A stretch of DNA of 32,710 bases from Acaryochloridaceae cyanobacterium SU_2_1. GTDB taxonomy: Bacteria > Cyanobacteriota > Cyanobacteriia > Thermosynechococcales > Thermosynechococcaceae. Shown here in pieces: positions 22,987 to 30,492 of this stretch (positions within the stretch are counted from its first letter, which is position 1; the number at the start of each line of letters is the position of its first letter). The translations under genes and the position numbers were made by a program. The notes beneath the pieces are model-generated. The model ran no database searches. It saw nothing but the letters and a program-made list of their open reading frames with translations, and had not been told where the DNA came from. The stretch is taken from contig JAAUUW010000014.1 of NCBI GenBank assembly GCA_012030735.1, positions 1 to 32,710 on the forward strand, given 5' to 3'.

Positions 22987-23658
22987 TTAAATTGTCCCAA
23001 ATCCCCAGTCAACTGTTAGCGTCTTGGGTTTGTACCGCCTAATATAATCCACGATCTCCCAGATCTCGCGGACTGAGTTAGCTGGCGCGATGCAGCCTGC
23101 GGTTCCTGGCGCGTGACGCCAATTGTAATCGGGGTGGATCAAGAGGGCATCACGGCCCCCGATATTGGATTTGGGGTGCAACTCAATGACCACATCGCCC
23201 AGGCCCCCACCAAAATTGCCTTCGACAATCTCGCCTACGGTGTAATGCCCCTCAGGGCAAGGGCGCAGGGACCCAGGATAATCTTGACTGGGAAAAACTG
23301 GGTCGGTGCCCGGAGCACCTGATATTACGGTCCAAGCGCGAATTGGCTTCCCGCCCTGGTGCAAGGCCAAAATTCCTTGGGGGCAGCCATAGCGATCGTA
23401 GGGGATGGCGGAGCGATTCAGCGTGAGGTGGGCCTCCCCGACGGGGGTATCGGTGGTGAAATGATCCGCAAATAGGTAGCCGACCCGATCCTGGCCGTCT
23501 AGGCGGAGCTCGGCCCGCCAGTGGCCTTGAATGATTACCGGATCCTCAAAGGCCAGCTCTTGGTCCTTTGAAATCCTCAGAAGTTGCGCTGGGCTTAGGT
23601 CAGCAGCTTGGGCCAAGACGGTCTTTAGCCAGGTATCAGTTTTAGCTGTGGCTTTCAT
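22987..23658 (-). CDS. YkuD-like (L,D-transpeptidase-fold) cell-wall enzyme, putative endolysin
   Basis: 223 aa. The C-terminal domain (about 70-205) has beta strands (AHLTLNRSAI, ILALHQGGKPIRAW) and the motif IHPDYNWRHAPGTAGCIAP, with His175 and the nucleophile Cys189 as in YkuD enzymes (H...TxGCI). The N-terminal ~70 residues (WLKTVLAQAADLSPAQLLRI, GHWRAELRLDGQDRVGYLF) look like an SH3-like wall-binding domain. The gene overlaps the end of a holin-like gene (ATGA), so this pair is the likely lysis cassette. A wall-remodelling role instead of lysis cannot be excluded. No signal peptide is seen, which fits holin-dependent release. Confidence 0.68.
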   Translation of the reverse strand: MKATAKTDTWLKTVLAQAADLSPAQLLRISKDQELAFEDPVIIQGHWRAELRLDGQDRVGYLFADHFTTDTPVGEAHLTLNRSAIPYDRYGCPQGILALHQGGKPIRAWTVISGAPGTDPVFPSQDYPGSLRPCPEGHYTVGEIVEGNFGGGLGDVVIELHPKSNIGGRDALLIHPDYNWRHAPGTAGCIAPANSVREIWEIVDYIRRYKPKTLTVDWGFGTI

Positions 23659-23879
23659 AGAGAGTTATGGGGCCTGTATTGATTGGCATCAGCGGGAGTA
23701 ATGTAGCTGAATAAAAAACCGATCAGAGTAGCCGCAGCTGCAGCGACCTCCGGTGGTAGCTCATGCCCTCCAGTTCTGGCTAGATAAATGAGAAGCGATG
23801 CCAGGGAGGAGGCGCTTGTACCAGCAAAAACTTTGCGAACTGGGAATAAAGATCGCGCAATAAGATTTCTTCTAGCCAT
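23655..23879 (-). CDS. Holin-like small membrane protein
   Basis: 74 aa from the Met at 23879 (MARRNLIARSLFPVRKVFAG); a longer frame starts at 23936. There are two hydrophobic segments, SASSLASLLIYLA and VAAAAATLIGFLFSYITPAD, joined by RTGGHELPPE, with the basic start and polar tail usual for small holins. The 'K.x.a...LPPEVAAA...Y.TPA' layout is common in phage holins. It precedes the wall-enzyme gene with a 4-base overlap. Confidence 0.65.
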   Translation of the reverse strand: MARRNLIARSLFPVRKVFAGTSASSLASLLIYLARTGGHELPPEVAAAAATLIGFLFSYITPADANQYRPHNSL

Positions 23880-23989
23880 TTCACAATCCTGTGAATTATT
23901 CATTTCACGGTACCTACAGACGGTGATTTTATCCAAAGGCGATCGCCTGGGCTTGCACCAGGCTGGCAGCTTTACTGCAATCGTGGTTT

Positions 23990-24477
23990 TTATGCGGCTT
24001 TGTCTTGCGATTTGTCCGCCTCTTCAAGCAACGCGGTGGCTGCGATCAAATCATTCGCCAGGCGAATTAGGTCAGCGGCCCGCTTGGGGCTGCGGCCCTT
24101 CCAGTCGAATCCCTCCGCCGCTTGAACGGCGTAATAGTGGTGATCACGGCCAAACTTGATTGCCCAAATTACCAGCTTGGCAATCTGAGGCAACCGAGCA
24201 GTGCCTTTGCTTTTTTCCCTGATTTTTAATTGCTGCAGCCCATCGGGATTGAGCTGCAAAACCTCAAACAATTTCGCCACATCCTTGCGGTTGCGAAGAA
24301 ACCGAGCATTTGCCTTGAAATCCCTTGCCAAGCTCTGTAGCTCTGGATTGTCGCCAGTTTCCTGAGCGAGACCCAGGCTTTGAGTTCCTTGGTGGAATCC
24401 AGGCCAAGCTGCGTTTTCATTGCGTTTAGCATTTCGTCGCGCTTGATCGTGTTGAGGTTGATGGGTGTTACGGACAT
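23990..24477 (-). pseudogene. Helical protein gene split by a one-base loss (~162 aa restored)
   Basis: ATG 24477 has a strong ribosome site (TAGGAGATTCACT). The frame reads MSVTPINLNTIKRDEMLNAM, KTQLGLDSTKELKA, then loses sense; the -1 phase continues GLAQETGDNPELQSLARDFK, ANARFLRNRKDVAKLFEVLQ and ends KSQDKAA at 23990. Adding one base in the G/C run around 24372-24377 joins them. The product is helical and basic (RLPQIAKLVIWAIKFGRDHH), with no family recognised. It is the third gene of the small cassette in which each gene follows a tRNA-like RNA element. The 110-base gap from 23880 to 23989 holds no gene. Confidence 0.6.
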
Positions 24478-24509
24478 AGTGAATCTCCTAGAGTTTTTTG
24501 ATTGGTCGA

Positions 24510-24596
24510 TTGACCGCAGTGCCTAAGCAGGAGAGGAGAGCTGCTGCGCGGCAATGCCCAGCCAGGGGATCGAACCCTGGTTTACCAATCTGGGCT
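24510..24596 (-). ncRNA. Mini-tRNA-like element 1 (acceptor/T-arm minihelix plus second hairpin)
   Basis: On the minus strand: GCCCAG (24595-24590), linker ATTGGTAAA, a T-arm CCAGGG TTCGATC CCCTGG, then directly CTGGGC (24561-24556). The two stems stack into 12 base pairs with a 7-base T-loop, as in the top half of a tRNA, with D and anticodon arms replaced by a 9-base linker. A second hairpin follows (TTG-CCGC ... GCGG-T-CAA, 24554-24510, one bulge). It starts at the stop codon of the 50-aa gene and ends before the next gene, so it lies in a leader. Two relatives lie upstream. Confidence 0.6.
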
Positions 24597-24747
24597 ATTG
24601 ATAATTGAGGATATCGAGCATCCGGTCGAGATTCGCCTCTATTCCCTTCAGGGAGGCCCTTGTTTGTTCCATCGAGCTATAGATATCAGAGATCACCTCT
24701 CTGAGGGTGGGATCAAGAGATCCGTTCGTGTTTTGTAGCGGTTTCAT
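24595..24747 (-). CDS. Small helical protein, 50 aa
   Basis: ATG 24747 to TAG 24595-24597: MKPLQNTNGSLDPTLREVIS, DIYSSMEQTRASLKGIEANL, then DRMLDILNYQ. It is almost entirely amphipathic helix and may form a coiled coil. It lies between RNA elements 2 and 1; its stop codon is the first part of element 1. Family unknown. Open frame, heptad-like spacing and placement in a regular cassette support it as a gene. Confidence 0.5.
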   Translation of the reverse strand: MKPLQNTNGSLDPTLREVISDIYSSMEQTRASLKGIEANLDRMLDILNYQ

Positions 24748-24761
24748 TTTGAATAGGTATG

Positions 24762-24827
24762 GCCGGGAAGAACAGGATCCGGCAAGGCCCCTGCCGGTTG
24801 CGAACCACGGTTACACGATTCAGGGGC
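24762..24827 (-). ncRNA. Mini-tRNA-like element 2
   Basis: Minus strand: GCCCCTG (24827-24821), linker AATCGTGTAA, arm CCGTGG TTCGCAA CCGG (two-base bulge), then directly CAGGGGC (24793-24787): a perfect 7-base acceptor-like stem stacked on a T-arm-like hairpin. A second hairpin GCCGG-ATCCTGTTCTTC-CCGGC (24783-24762) follows, 15 bases before the 50-aa gene. It closely matches element 3. Read on the + strand, the outer stem is followed by TATTTTTT (24827-24835) and could look like a terminator, but no + gene ends here. Confidence 0.6.
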
Positions 24828-24840
24828 TATTTTTTGGCTG

Positions 24841-25083
24841 CTAGCAGCAACCGAGCGCCATGTCGATTGCTTCTGCGTCTTGGTCGGGATGATTGGCAGC
24901 GAGCCAATCAAGCCAAGCATCCAAATCCTCGGAGATGGCCTCCTCGCATTTGAATATCCACCAGGCGCGGATGGCCATCACCTGCGGATTGATCCCGCGC
25001 TCGTTGGCGAACTCGGTATCGTAATAGCCGAGGCGCTTGAGGCTGGCTATTTCCCTAGGTGAGGCAGATTGCGGTGTGAACAT
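24841..25083 (-). CDS. Small hypothetical protein, 80 aa
   Basis: From ATG 25083 (MFTPQSASPREIASLKRLGY); a longer TTG start at 25110 would run through the second hairpin of RNA element 3, so the shorter start is preferred. The protein is helical with several Trp (IRAWWIFKCEEAISEDLDAW, LDWLAANHPDQDAEA) and a C-terminal GCC. No family recognised. It is the first gene of the element-gene cassette and is followed 14 bases later by element 2. Confidence 0.55.
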   Translation of the reverse strand: MFTPQSASPREIASLKRLGYYDTEFANERGINPQVMAIRAWWIFKCEEAISEDLDAWLDWLAANHPDQDAEAIDMALGCC

Positions 25084-25094
25084 TAATTTATTGA

Positions 25095-25162
25095 TTCCGG
25101 TGAATAACAAGATCCGGAAGGCCCCTGCCGGTTGCGAACCTCGGTTACGCCATTTCAGGGGT
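25095..25162 (-). ncRNA. Mini-tRNA-like element 3
   Basis: Minus strand: CCCCTG (25161-25156), linker AAATGGCGTAA, arm CCGAGG TTCGCAA CCGG, then directly CAGGGG (25127-25122), followed by hairpin TTCCGG-N13-CCGGAA (25119-25095). Compared with element 2 the loop sequences are kept (TTCGCAA; ATCYTGTTNTTC), while the second stem changes on both sides (GCCGG/CCGGC against TTCCGG/CCGGAA). Such paired changes indicate a selected RNA structure. It precedes the 80-aa gene. Confidence 0.6.
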
Positions 25163-25504
25163 GGTACTTATGAGGGTTTTTTCTTTTATAAAGCGCATCC
25201 CCTAGCGCTTGTCCTCCCCCACCGCCATCGGTGCCTTAGCCTCTCCCCCATTACGGTTTGACTGCCCCAGGATTGGACTATTTGGTTGGTTAAATGCTGT
25301 CTCTTTGCTATCGCTGGTCGGTCAGCGCCGGAGGTATTTCTAGAGCGCCATCGCCGGAGGCGCTTGAGAGCGGAAGCGTTGCTCTCATGAATCTATTATG
25401 CCCCATAATTAGGGATATATCAACAATTTTATAAAAGATTTCCCTGATTTGCTAAGAGAGTTCTGTGTCATGATTATTAGGGTAAGTTTCTGGGCTTTTC
25501 CCTA
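25163..25504. promoter_or_regulatory. Intergenic control region with hairpins and operator-like boxes
   Basis: About 340 bases with no gene, between the minus-strand cassette and the + strand accessory genes. Contents: hairpin AGCGCC-N9-GGCGCT (25344-25364), hairpin GAGAGC-N9-GCTCTC (25366-25386), CCCCATAATTAGGG (25401-25414), and ATTAGGG (from 25476) with matching CCCTAAT just before the ATG at 25505. A possible + promoter is TTGCTA (25449-25454), 18 bases, ATTATT (25473-25478), overlapping a TTAGGG box. The CCCC/TTAGGG boxes resemble those beside the regulator at 31.5 kb, which suggests shared repression. Confidence 0.45.
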
Positions 25505-25789
25505 ATGTCAAAATTCAGAAAGGTAAAGAAAATCATGAATTTGGTGGCCAGCCTGGCGCTGAAGCCAGCCGAGCTTGAGCAACTGATCGAAGAATTGATC
25601 GCTTTAATCAAGCAGCCAGCCGAGCCCCCGCCAGGCCCATTGCAGTTGCCTTACGGGGAGGGCTGCTATGAAATTAAACACATCCGAGGCCATGATTATG
25701 TTTACCACCGATTTAAAGAGGGCGGACGGTTGCGCTCAAAATACATGGGTCCCGCTCGCAAATTCTTTGGCACCGATAGAGATCTGTAG
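25505..25789 (+). CDS. DUF6788-like small protein, 94 aa
   Basis: N-terminal helix (MNLVASLALKPAELEQLIEE, LIALIKQ), Pro-rich hinge (PAEPPPGP), then YGEGCYEIKHIRGHDYVYHR and FKEGGRLRSKYMGPARKF. The end matches the 'HGPYxYxxx.r.GgrlrskYiG' pattern of DUF6788-type proteins often found in mobile elements and cyanobacteria. Function not known. The ATG at 25505 lies directly behind the inverted CCCTAAT box, so a repressor bound there would block expression. First gene of a two-gene + strand unit. Confidence 0.6.
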   Translation: MSKFRKVKKIMNLVASLALKPAELEQLIEELIALIKQPAEPPPGPLQLPYGEGCYEIKHIRGHDYVYHRFKEGGRLRSKYMGPARKFFGTDRDL

Positions 25790-25836
25790 TGATTACTGTG
25801 TACGGGGTAGGATCTGGGTGTTTCAGGGGGGGAACG

Positions 25837-26508
25837 ATGGGCGACCTAGAATCCGAGATTAAAGAATTACGGGCGGAGGTGGATCGGCTGAGCTGCATCT
25901 TAGAAAAGCAGATGAACTCAGAGTCTGCGGCTGCCGACCTGCCATCCCAGGCGAAAAATGCGATCGCACTCCACAGACTCTTGAGATCGCGGCCCTTCAT
26001 CTATCTATTGATGTTGCTAGCCGGATTTGCCTGGGGGTTGCCGGTATTTTTGCAACATGTGATTGAGGCGGCGACAAAAATAAATGCAATCACAGCTTTG
26101 CTACCCAGGGAAGCACCCAGCGCGCCCTTGAAAAATCCACAGGAGCTGCTGGCACAACTCAGGGCAATTAAAGCCCATTCAGGGGCGGACTTAGCCTACT
26201 TCGGCGAATATTACGCCGATCGAGAACAAGGGGCAATCCGCCTGGAAATTGACAAGCAACTATGGCTCTCTATAGAGCCTAAGCCACCGGTGCTCCTGCC
26301 CCTAAGGGATGCCTTTGAAGCCAACGCGCTAGGGGATTGCCAGACGAGCCGCCACCGCACACTCGCTCAGTTAGGAATAGCCAGCCAGATCGCCTGCCCC
26401 ATCGCCAGGGGCAACCGACTATTTGTGGTGGTGGTGGGATTTTTAGGGGTGCCACCAGCGGGTGCTCTCGATCAGATCAAAGCGGTCGGGGAAAAATTTT
26501 CTCCGTGA
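25837..26508 (+). CDS. Single-pass membrane protein with coiled coil and GAF-like C-terminal domain
   Basis: 223 aa from ATG 25837 (MGDLESEIKELRAEVDRLSC), behind GGGGGGAACG; an upstream GTG at 25789 is possible but adds no clear domain. There is a short coiled coil (about 2-25), a membrane helix (FIYLLMLLAGFAWGLPVFLQ, about 55-75), then a ~130-residue soluble part with an alternating helix/strand pattern (ELLAQLRAIKAHSGADLAYF, LGIASQIACPIARGNRLFVV). That pattern is GAF-like, but no ligand residues are recognised. A membrane sensor or superinfection factor is possible. Its 3' end overlaps the convergent FecR-like gene by 32 bases. Confidence 0.6.
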   Translation: MGDLESEIKELRAEVDRLSCILEKQMNSESAAADLPSQAKNAIALHRLLRSRPFIYLLMLLAGFAWGLPVFLQHVIEAATKINAITALLPREAPSAPLKNPQELLAQLRAIKAHSGADLAYFGEYYADREQGAIRLEIDKQLWLSIEPKPPVLLPLRDAFEANALGDCQTSRHRTLAQLGIASQIACPIARGNRLFVVVVGFLGVPPAGALDQIKAVGEKFSP

Positions 26509-27343
26509 GGGGATGGCCATTAATCTCCCCCTTGAGAAATGTCTCATTTCCCAGTAATGGCAGTGAGCGGGGAGCGGGAGCGGCTTTGATTCTAAAATCG
26601 AACCTGTCGGACTCCAAGTTGACCCGCCTTGCTCCGAGTTTCAATGTGGCGTTTTGGATCGGCTGCTCTAAAAAATAGGGCGTACCGACCAGATGAGATC
26701 GCAACTTTAATTTGCCCTGAATTCGCCAGTAAGCCCCCTGGCGCTCTACCCGAAAATCTTCAAGACTGGGGATAGATTTCGTTCGCGTGGGCAAATTCGG
26801 CCCCTGCCCTGGGGGGGCCGCCACACCAAAACCCGCCCCGACGAACACCCCACCCTGGGAGTTTTCGGCCTGAACCGAACCCTGATCCACCGCCATCAGA
26901 TTGGTTTTGCCATCGGTAAAGGCGCTGAATTGGGTGCCCCTGACCTTATAAATAGTCCCCTGCGGCCCATGAACCAGAAACAGGCTATAGGGATTCGTGA
27001 ACCGGCGCAGGGAGGCCCAAAGATTGCCGCGATAAAGTCTTAGGGTTGTCCGAGCACCCCCTTTTTGCGTACTGAGTTCTTGAACCGCCGCACGACTGTT
27101 GCCTGTGAGAATGATCACCCCTTGATTGAGATCTAGGCGCAATTTAGCGCTGGCAGTTGTAATAATTTGGTCGCCAACTTTGAATTTATAGCCTGGGTCG
27201 GCCCTGAGCGCCGAACCAGACGCAGTAATAATTGTGGTTCGGCCCCGTACCGCTTCGAGAATTAGCGCTCGGGCATAGGTCCGCCCCCCTGGCCAAGAAA
27301 CAAAAAAAGCGAGGCTGATTCCCAGCAATTTGGGCCAGCTCAT
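26477..27343 (-). CDS. Exported FecR-domain protein
   Basis: 288 aa from ATG 27343 (MSWPKLLGISLAFFVSWPGG), a signal peptide ending near ARA. The mature part has the FecR pattern: ALRADPGYKFKVGDQIITTA, SAKLRLDLNQGVIILTG, then GNLWASLRRF, PQGTIYKVRGTQFSAFTDGK and NLMAVDQGSVQAENSQGG. FecR-like periplasmic domains are common in cyanobacteria but are not structural phage proteins. It sits at the end of the terminase-connector run; its ATG would overlap the connector's predicted stop (ATGA) if one missing G is restored. A lysogenic conversion gene is the most likely role. Confidence 0.78.
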   Translation of the reverse strand: MSWPKLLGISLAFFVSWPGGRTYARALILEAVRGRTTIITASGSALRADPGYKFKVGDQIITTASAKLRLDLNQGVIILTGNSRAAVQELSTQKGGARTTLRLYRGNLWASLRRFTNPYSLFLVHGPQGTIYKVRGTQFSAFTDGKTNLMAVDQGSVQAENSQGGVFVGAGFGVAAPPGQGPNLPTRTKSIPSLEDFRVERQGAYWRIQGKLKLRSHLVGTPYFLEQPIQNATLKLGARRVNLESDRFDFRIKAAPAPRSLPLLGNETFLKGEINGHPLTEKIFPRPL

Positions 27344-27899
27344 CGAAATGCCACCCACAATCGACGTGGATCGCCCAGCCCTTGGGCAATCTTTTCGGCA
27401 GCCGTTCACGGGAGACTTCGGTTTTGAGTTGCGATCGCAACGTCATTAGCTGCGCCATATCCATGTAGGCGAGATTGCGGCCTCGAATCGCATAGCTTGC
27501 TACTGCACCACCCTCTAGGCGAGCAGTAATGGCGGATTCGATTGCATCGAGCATCTTTGCGGCGGGGCTGCGGTTATCGGTAGGAGTTGCGATCGCAAGT
27601 GGGTTCGCCAGTATTTCGAGGGGACCAAAAGCAAAGGTTGTGCGATTTGAGCTGGCAATTTCAGTGATTAGAGCGCTCCACTGGTAGCGGCCCAAGGAAA
27701 GGTTTGATTGAGTGCCGGTAACGGTGGTTTTCCATCCGCCATCCGGCTGGGAAACAGCAGCCAGATCTAGAATCTGGGCCCCCCTTATCGCCCATTGGAG
27801 ATTGTGAGTAAGGCTGGTCACATCAGGCCAGGGAGGCGTAATCCATTCGATGAAATCTCCAGCCACCCATGGCGACGGAATTAATACCGACTCATCCAT
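27186..27899 (-). CDS. Head-tail connector-like protein; 3' end probably frameshifted
   Basis: ATG 27899 overlaps the terminase stop by 19 bases. An N-terminal beta region (PSPWVAGDFIEWITPPWPDV, NLQWAIRGAQILDLAAV, GRYQWSALITEI) is followed by a helical part AAKMLDAIESAITARLEGGA and MAQLMTLRSQLKTEVSRERL. The 'L..LRs.L..EV..E' ending is typical of small gpW-like head proteins next to terminase. As written, the frame runs on over FecR coding sequence to 27186, a 158-base overlap with the FecR start. Restoring one G in the GGG run at 27354-27356 would end it at VDCGVAFR with a TGA overlapping the FecR ATG (27340-27343), a more natural arrangement. Confidence 0.65.
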   Translation of the reverse strand: MDESVLIPSPWVAGDFIEWITPPWPDVTSLTHNLQWAIRGAQILDLAAVSQPDGGWKTTVTGTQSNLSLGRYQWSALITEIASSNRTTFAFGPLEILANPLAIATPTDNRSPAAKMLDAIESAITARLEGGAVASYAIRGRNLAYMDMAQLMTLRSQLKTEVSRERLPKRLPKGWAIHVDCGWHFDELAQIAGNQPRFFCFLARGADLCPSANSRSGTGPNHNYYCVWFGAQGRPRL

Positions 27900-29770
27900 G
27901 ATTTATTGCGCTCAATCCAAGGTTCTTTGCTTGCCGTAGTATCACTCAAGACGGGTTCATCTTGAGCGGCCTCAATTGCCTCTGGAAAAAGCTTTTTACG
28001 CAATTTCTCTGCATCAAGGCGCGGTAGGCCAATTGCGATCGCAACCGCATAGGCGTAGACCGCACAATCCAGCGCTTCATTGCGGGGACGGGTTTTTACC
28101 CATTCCCGTCGTGGGAACCCTTTGTGAAAGCGGGTTGTCACTTTCTCCGCGCAGATCTGCTGATAATATTCCTCGTCCAGGCCGATTGGGAAATGCACAA
28201 ACCCAGAACCAGGCCCCTGCAACCGGAGCCGCCCATAAAGAACGCCCTTGCAAACATCCACCCCCACGGGCCAGAGCTTGACCCCGCGCTTATAAACCTT
28301 GCCCCGATAGGTCACCTCTTGGTAGCTGGGGCGGCCAATGATCGGGCGACCTGGGGTTGACACCCCCTTCAGGGCATAGCATTGCTGTCCCTGCGCGCGG
28401 CAATAGCGATAGATCGCCTGGGGTTGATAGCCCGTATCAATGGCGGTGGCGCTGATGGATAGATCCGCACCACTCTCATGGCGGTAGGTGGCGCTCAGCA
28501 ACTCGGTGAGCTGCCCCCAAACCGCATCCAGTAGAGGATCGCCCCAGAGTTCGGTATTGCCAATCAGCCAGCTTTCCTCTTGGGCACCCCAGCCCCAAAT
28601 GGAGCAGGCCAGCCGATCTTTTTGGACATCCACCCCAGCGGTGAGCACCAGGGCACCCTCGGGCACCGTCCAGGGTGCATAGGGTTCGGCGCGAGCCATC
28701 AGCCGCTGCCATTCCAGTCCTTCGCCACCCTCTTCATCAAAGGGTTCCCCCAAACAGGTATTGACCCAAACCTTCAAAGTTTGGGGGTCATCCTTGGCCG
28801 CTAGGAATTCCTGGGCGCAATCACCCAAGCTCATCCACGGCGAGTAGGCCGCCCAGAGGTGGTAACTGATCGATTTGGCCGTGCCCTGCTTAGGAGTGGC
28901 CGTCGGCTGCCACCGACCTAACCGCACCATCTGTTTTTTCTGGGCATCACTCATTTTGTGGCCGCAGCCTTCGCACTCATACCAGGCCGCGCTGGGGTCT
29001 TTATCCCAATCCCACTTCACCTGCGGCCATTTTAGGTATTGCTCATGGCCGCACTCAGGGCAGGGGATAAAAAAGCGGCGCTGATCACTGGACTCGAAGG
29101 CAGACCAAATGCGGCTAGCGCCTTTAATGGTTGGCGTAGAGGTCAGCACCAGCTTGCGATTAAAAAAGGTGCTGGTCCGTTTTTTGGCGAGATTCACCAC
29201 GTCGCCCTCAGTCCCCGCCGCCGTAAACCGATCCACCTCATCGCAGAGAATGATTCGGCAGGGGCGAGAGCTGAGGCTAGCGGGGCTGTTGGAGCCGCAG
29301 AGGGTGAGCCGACCGGCTGGGAATTCTTTATGCAGCAGCGTATTGCCGCTATCACGGCTGCGGGGATCTCCGATTCGAGCCGCCAGCGCTGGGCAATCGC
29401 GCACCATAGGGGCAATCCGATCCTTACTGATGGCCTCGGCTAATTCCAAGGTGGGCATCACAAACAGGACTGGGGCAGGGTCTTGATGGATGTAATATCC
29501 CAAGATACAGAGCTGTGCCTCGGTTTTGCCGATTTGGGCAGAGCTGCACAAAATCACCTCCTCGATGCTGGGATTATTGAGCGAATCTAGAATTTCCTGT
29601 AGATAGGGGGTGCGGGAGGTGCGCCACCGCCCTGGCTCGGCAGAGGATTCAGGGCTGAGCATCCGATACTCATCGGCCCACTCAGATACCCGCAGCTGCG
29701 GGGGTGGGGCAGCAACGGCGGCAATGCCCGTCACCAGGTTATTCAGGGTCGCTTGGCTGGTACCGTGCAA
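27881..29770 (-). CDS. terL: Terminase large subunit, lambda GpA family
   Basis: 629 aa. Walker A-like CSSAQIGKT (about 75-83), Walker B IILCDEVDRF (about 173-182), a zinc ribbon CPEC...CEGC (237/240 and 266/269), and the nuclease region beginning LTAGVDVQKDRLACSIWGW, all as in GpA-type packaging enzymes. It cuts concatemers and drives DNA into the head through the portal. GpA-type enzymes usually cut at cos sites, so the virion genome is probably linear with cohesive ends while replicating DNA is circular. Start is TTG at 29770, overlapping the small subunit by 32 bases. Confidence 0.95.
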   Translation of the reverse strand: MHGTSQATLNNLVTGIAAVAAPPPQLRVSEWADEYRMLSPESSAEPGRWRTSRTPYLQEILDSLNNPSIEEVILCSSAQIGKTEAQLCILGYYIHQDPAPVLFVMPTLELAEAISKDRIAPMVRDCPALAARIGDPRSRDSGNTLLHKEFPAGRLTLCGSNSPASLSSRPCRIILCDEVDRFTAAGTEGDVVNLAKKRTSTFFNRKLVLTSTPTIKGASRIWSAFESSDQRRFFIPCPECGHEQYLKWPQVKWDWDKDPSAAWYECEGCGHKMSDAQKKQMVRLGRWQPTATPKQGTAKSISYHLWAAYSPWMSLGDCAQEFLAAKDDPQTLKVWVNTCLGEPFDEEGGEGLEWQRLMARAEPYAPWTVPEGALVLTAGVDVQKDRLACSIWGWGAQEESWLIGNTELWGDPLLDAVWGQLTELLSATYRHESGADLSISATAIDTGYQPQAIYRYCRAQGQQCYALKGVSTPGRPIIGRPSYQEVTYRGKVYKRGVKLWPVGVDVCKGVLYGRLRLQGPGSGFVHFPIGLDEEYYQQICAEKVTTRFHKGFPRREWVKTRPRNEALDCAVYAYAVAIAIGLPRLDAEKLRKKLFPEAIEAAQDEPVLSDTTASKEPWIERNKSWMSRY

Positions 29771-30215
29771 GCTCGGACAATGCCTCGTATAAAAAATCTT
29801 TGATTAATGCCTCTGCCTCGGCGGGGGACAATCCATTCAGTTGGGGGGCAATTTTAACGGGCAGACTCAGGGTCTTGGCGCGGAAGGCCGCCACCAGGCT
29901 ACCCATCTCCCGCCGCACCAGCTCGGCATCTAGCAGCCGCCCCTCCTGTTCTGCCACCTTTAATTCCTTCTCATCGGCCTGGGCGCGGGTGAGGCGCACC
30001 TTTTCTTGATAGAGTTCGTCGTCGCCTTCCTCGCTGCGGCGCTCGGCCTGAACTTTGAAGTGGGCGACAATGGCCATCACTGCTGCGGCAATTGTTGCCC
30101 CGCCTGGGATAATTCCCTTCTTGCGCCAGTCTCGAATCGTGCGTTCTGGTATCCCCGTAATTGCATTAATTTCGGCGATCGTTGCTATAGGCATTGCGGC
30201 GTAGGATGCAATCAC
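29739..30215 (-). CDS. terS: Terminase small subunit (Nu1-like)
   Basis: 158 aa, or 151 from the Met at 30194. Residues about 8-36 (MPIATIAEINAITGIPERTI, RDWRKKGIIPG) form a winged helix-turn-helix as in Nu1-type small terminases. A helical stretch follows (DDELYQEKVRLTRAQADEKE, LKVAEQEGRLLDAELVRREM), a typical oligomerisation region. It recognises the packaging site and recruits the large subunit, which follows with a short overlap. The preceding HTH gene overlaps its start by up to 50 bases. Confidence 0.85.
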   Translation of the reverse strand: MIASYAAMPIATIAEINAITGIPERTIRDWRKKGIIPGGATIAAAVMAIVAHFKVQAERRSEEGDDELYQEKVRLTRAQADEKELKVAEQEGRLLDAELVRREMGSLVAAFRAKTLSLPVKIAPQLNGLSPAEAEALIKDFLYEALSELARYQPSDPE

Positions 30216-30492
30216 AAATTGTCGTTTTGGTCGTGCAAAATTGGGTGCCCAATTGGCGATAGGTTAAACCGCCGGCCTCGTAGAGTTCCTGTATCTGGGA
30301 GATCTGTTCCTCGGTGAGCTTGCGCTTGCAATATTGGCGGGGCCGATAAACTCTCTGGGGTGTTCTCACGGTAGTTGGATGGGCCTCGATCAGTTCCTGC
30401 CTGTCCCAGTGACGGGGGGACAGCACCGCCTCCTCAGCTTCGGCGGCGGCGATCGCCTTTCGCAATTTTTCTACGATCGACATCATTTGCAT
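30166..30492 (-). CDS. Helix-turn-helix protein, 108 aa
   Basis: Helical N-terminus (VEKLRKAIAAAEAEEAVL), a basic linker (TPQRVYRPRQYCKRK), then KLTEEQISQIQELYEAGGLT, YRQLGTQFCTTKTTICDCIL, a resolvase/Hin-like homeodomain helix-turn-helix. No catalytic domain is attached, so it is a DNA-binding factor, perhaps a late-gene regulator or part of packaging-site recognition. Ends inside the small terminase start. Confidence 0.65.
   Translation of the reverse strand: MQMMSIVEKLRKAIAAAEAEEAVLSPRHWDRQELIEAHPTTVRTPQRVYRPRQYCKRKLTEEQISQIQELYEAGGLTYRQLGTQFCTTKTTICDCILRRNAYSNDRRN

Noticed and set aside
24787-24835. RNA element 2 as a simple + strand terminator
   Set aside because: The stem is followed by T's on the + strand, but no + gene lies upstream, and elements 1 and 3 have the same fold without that T-run.
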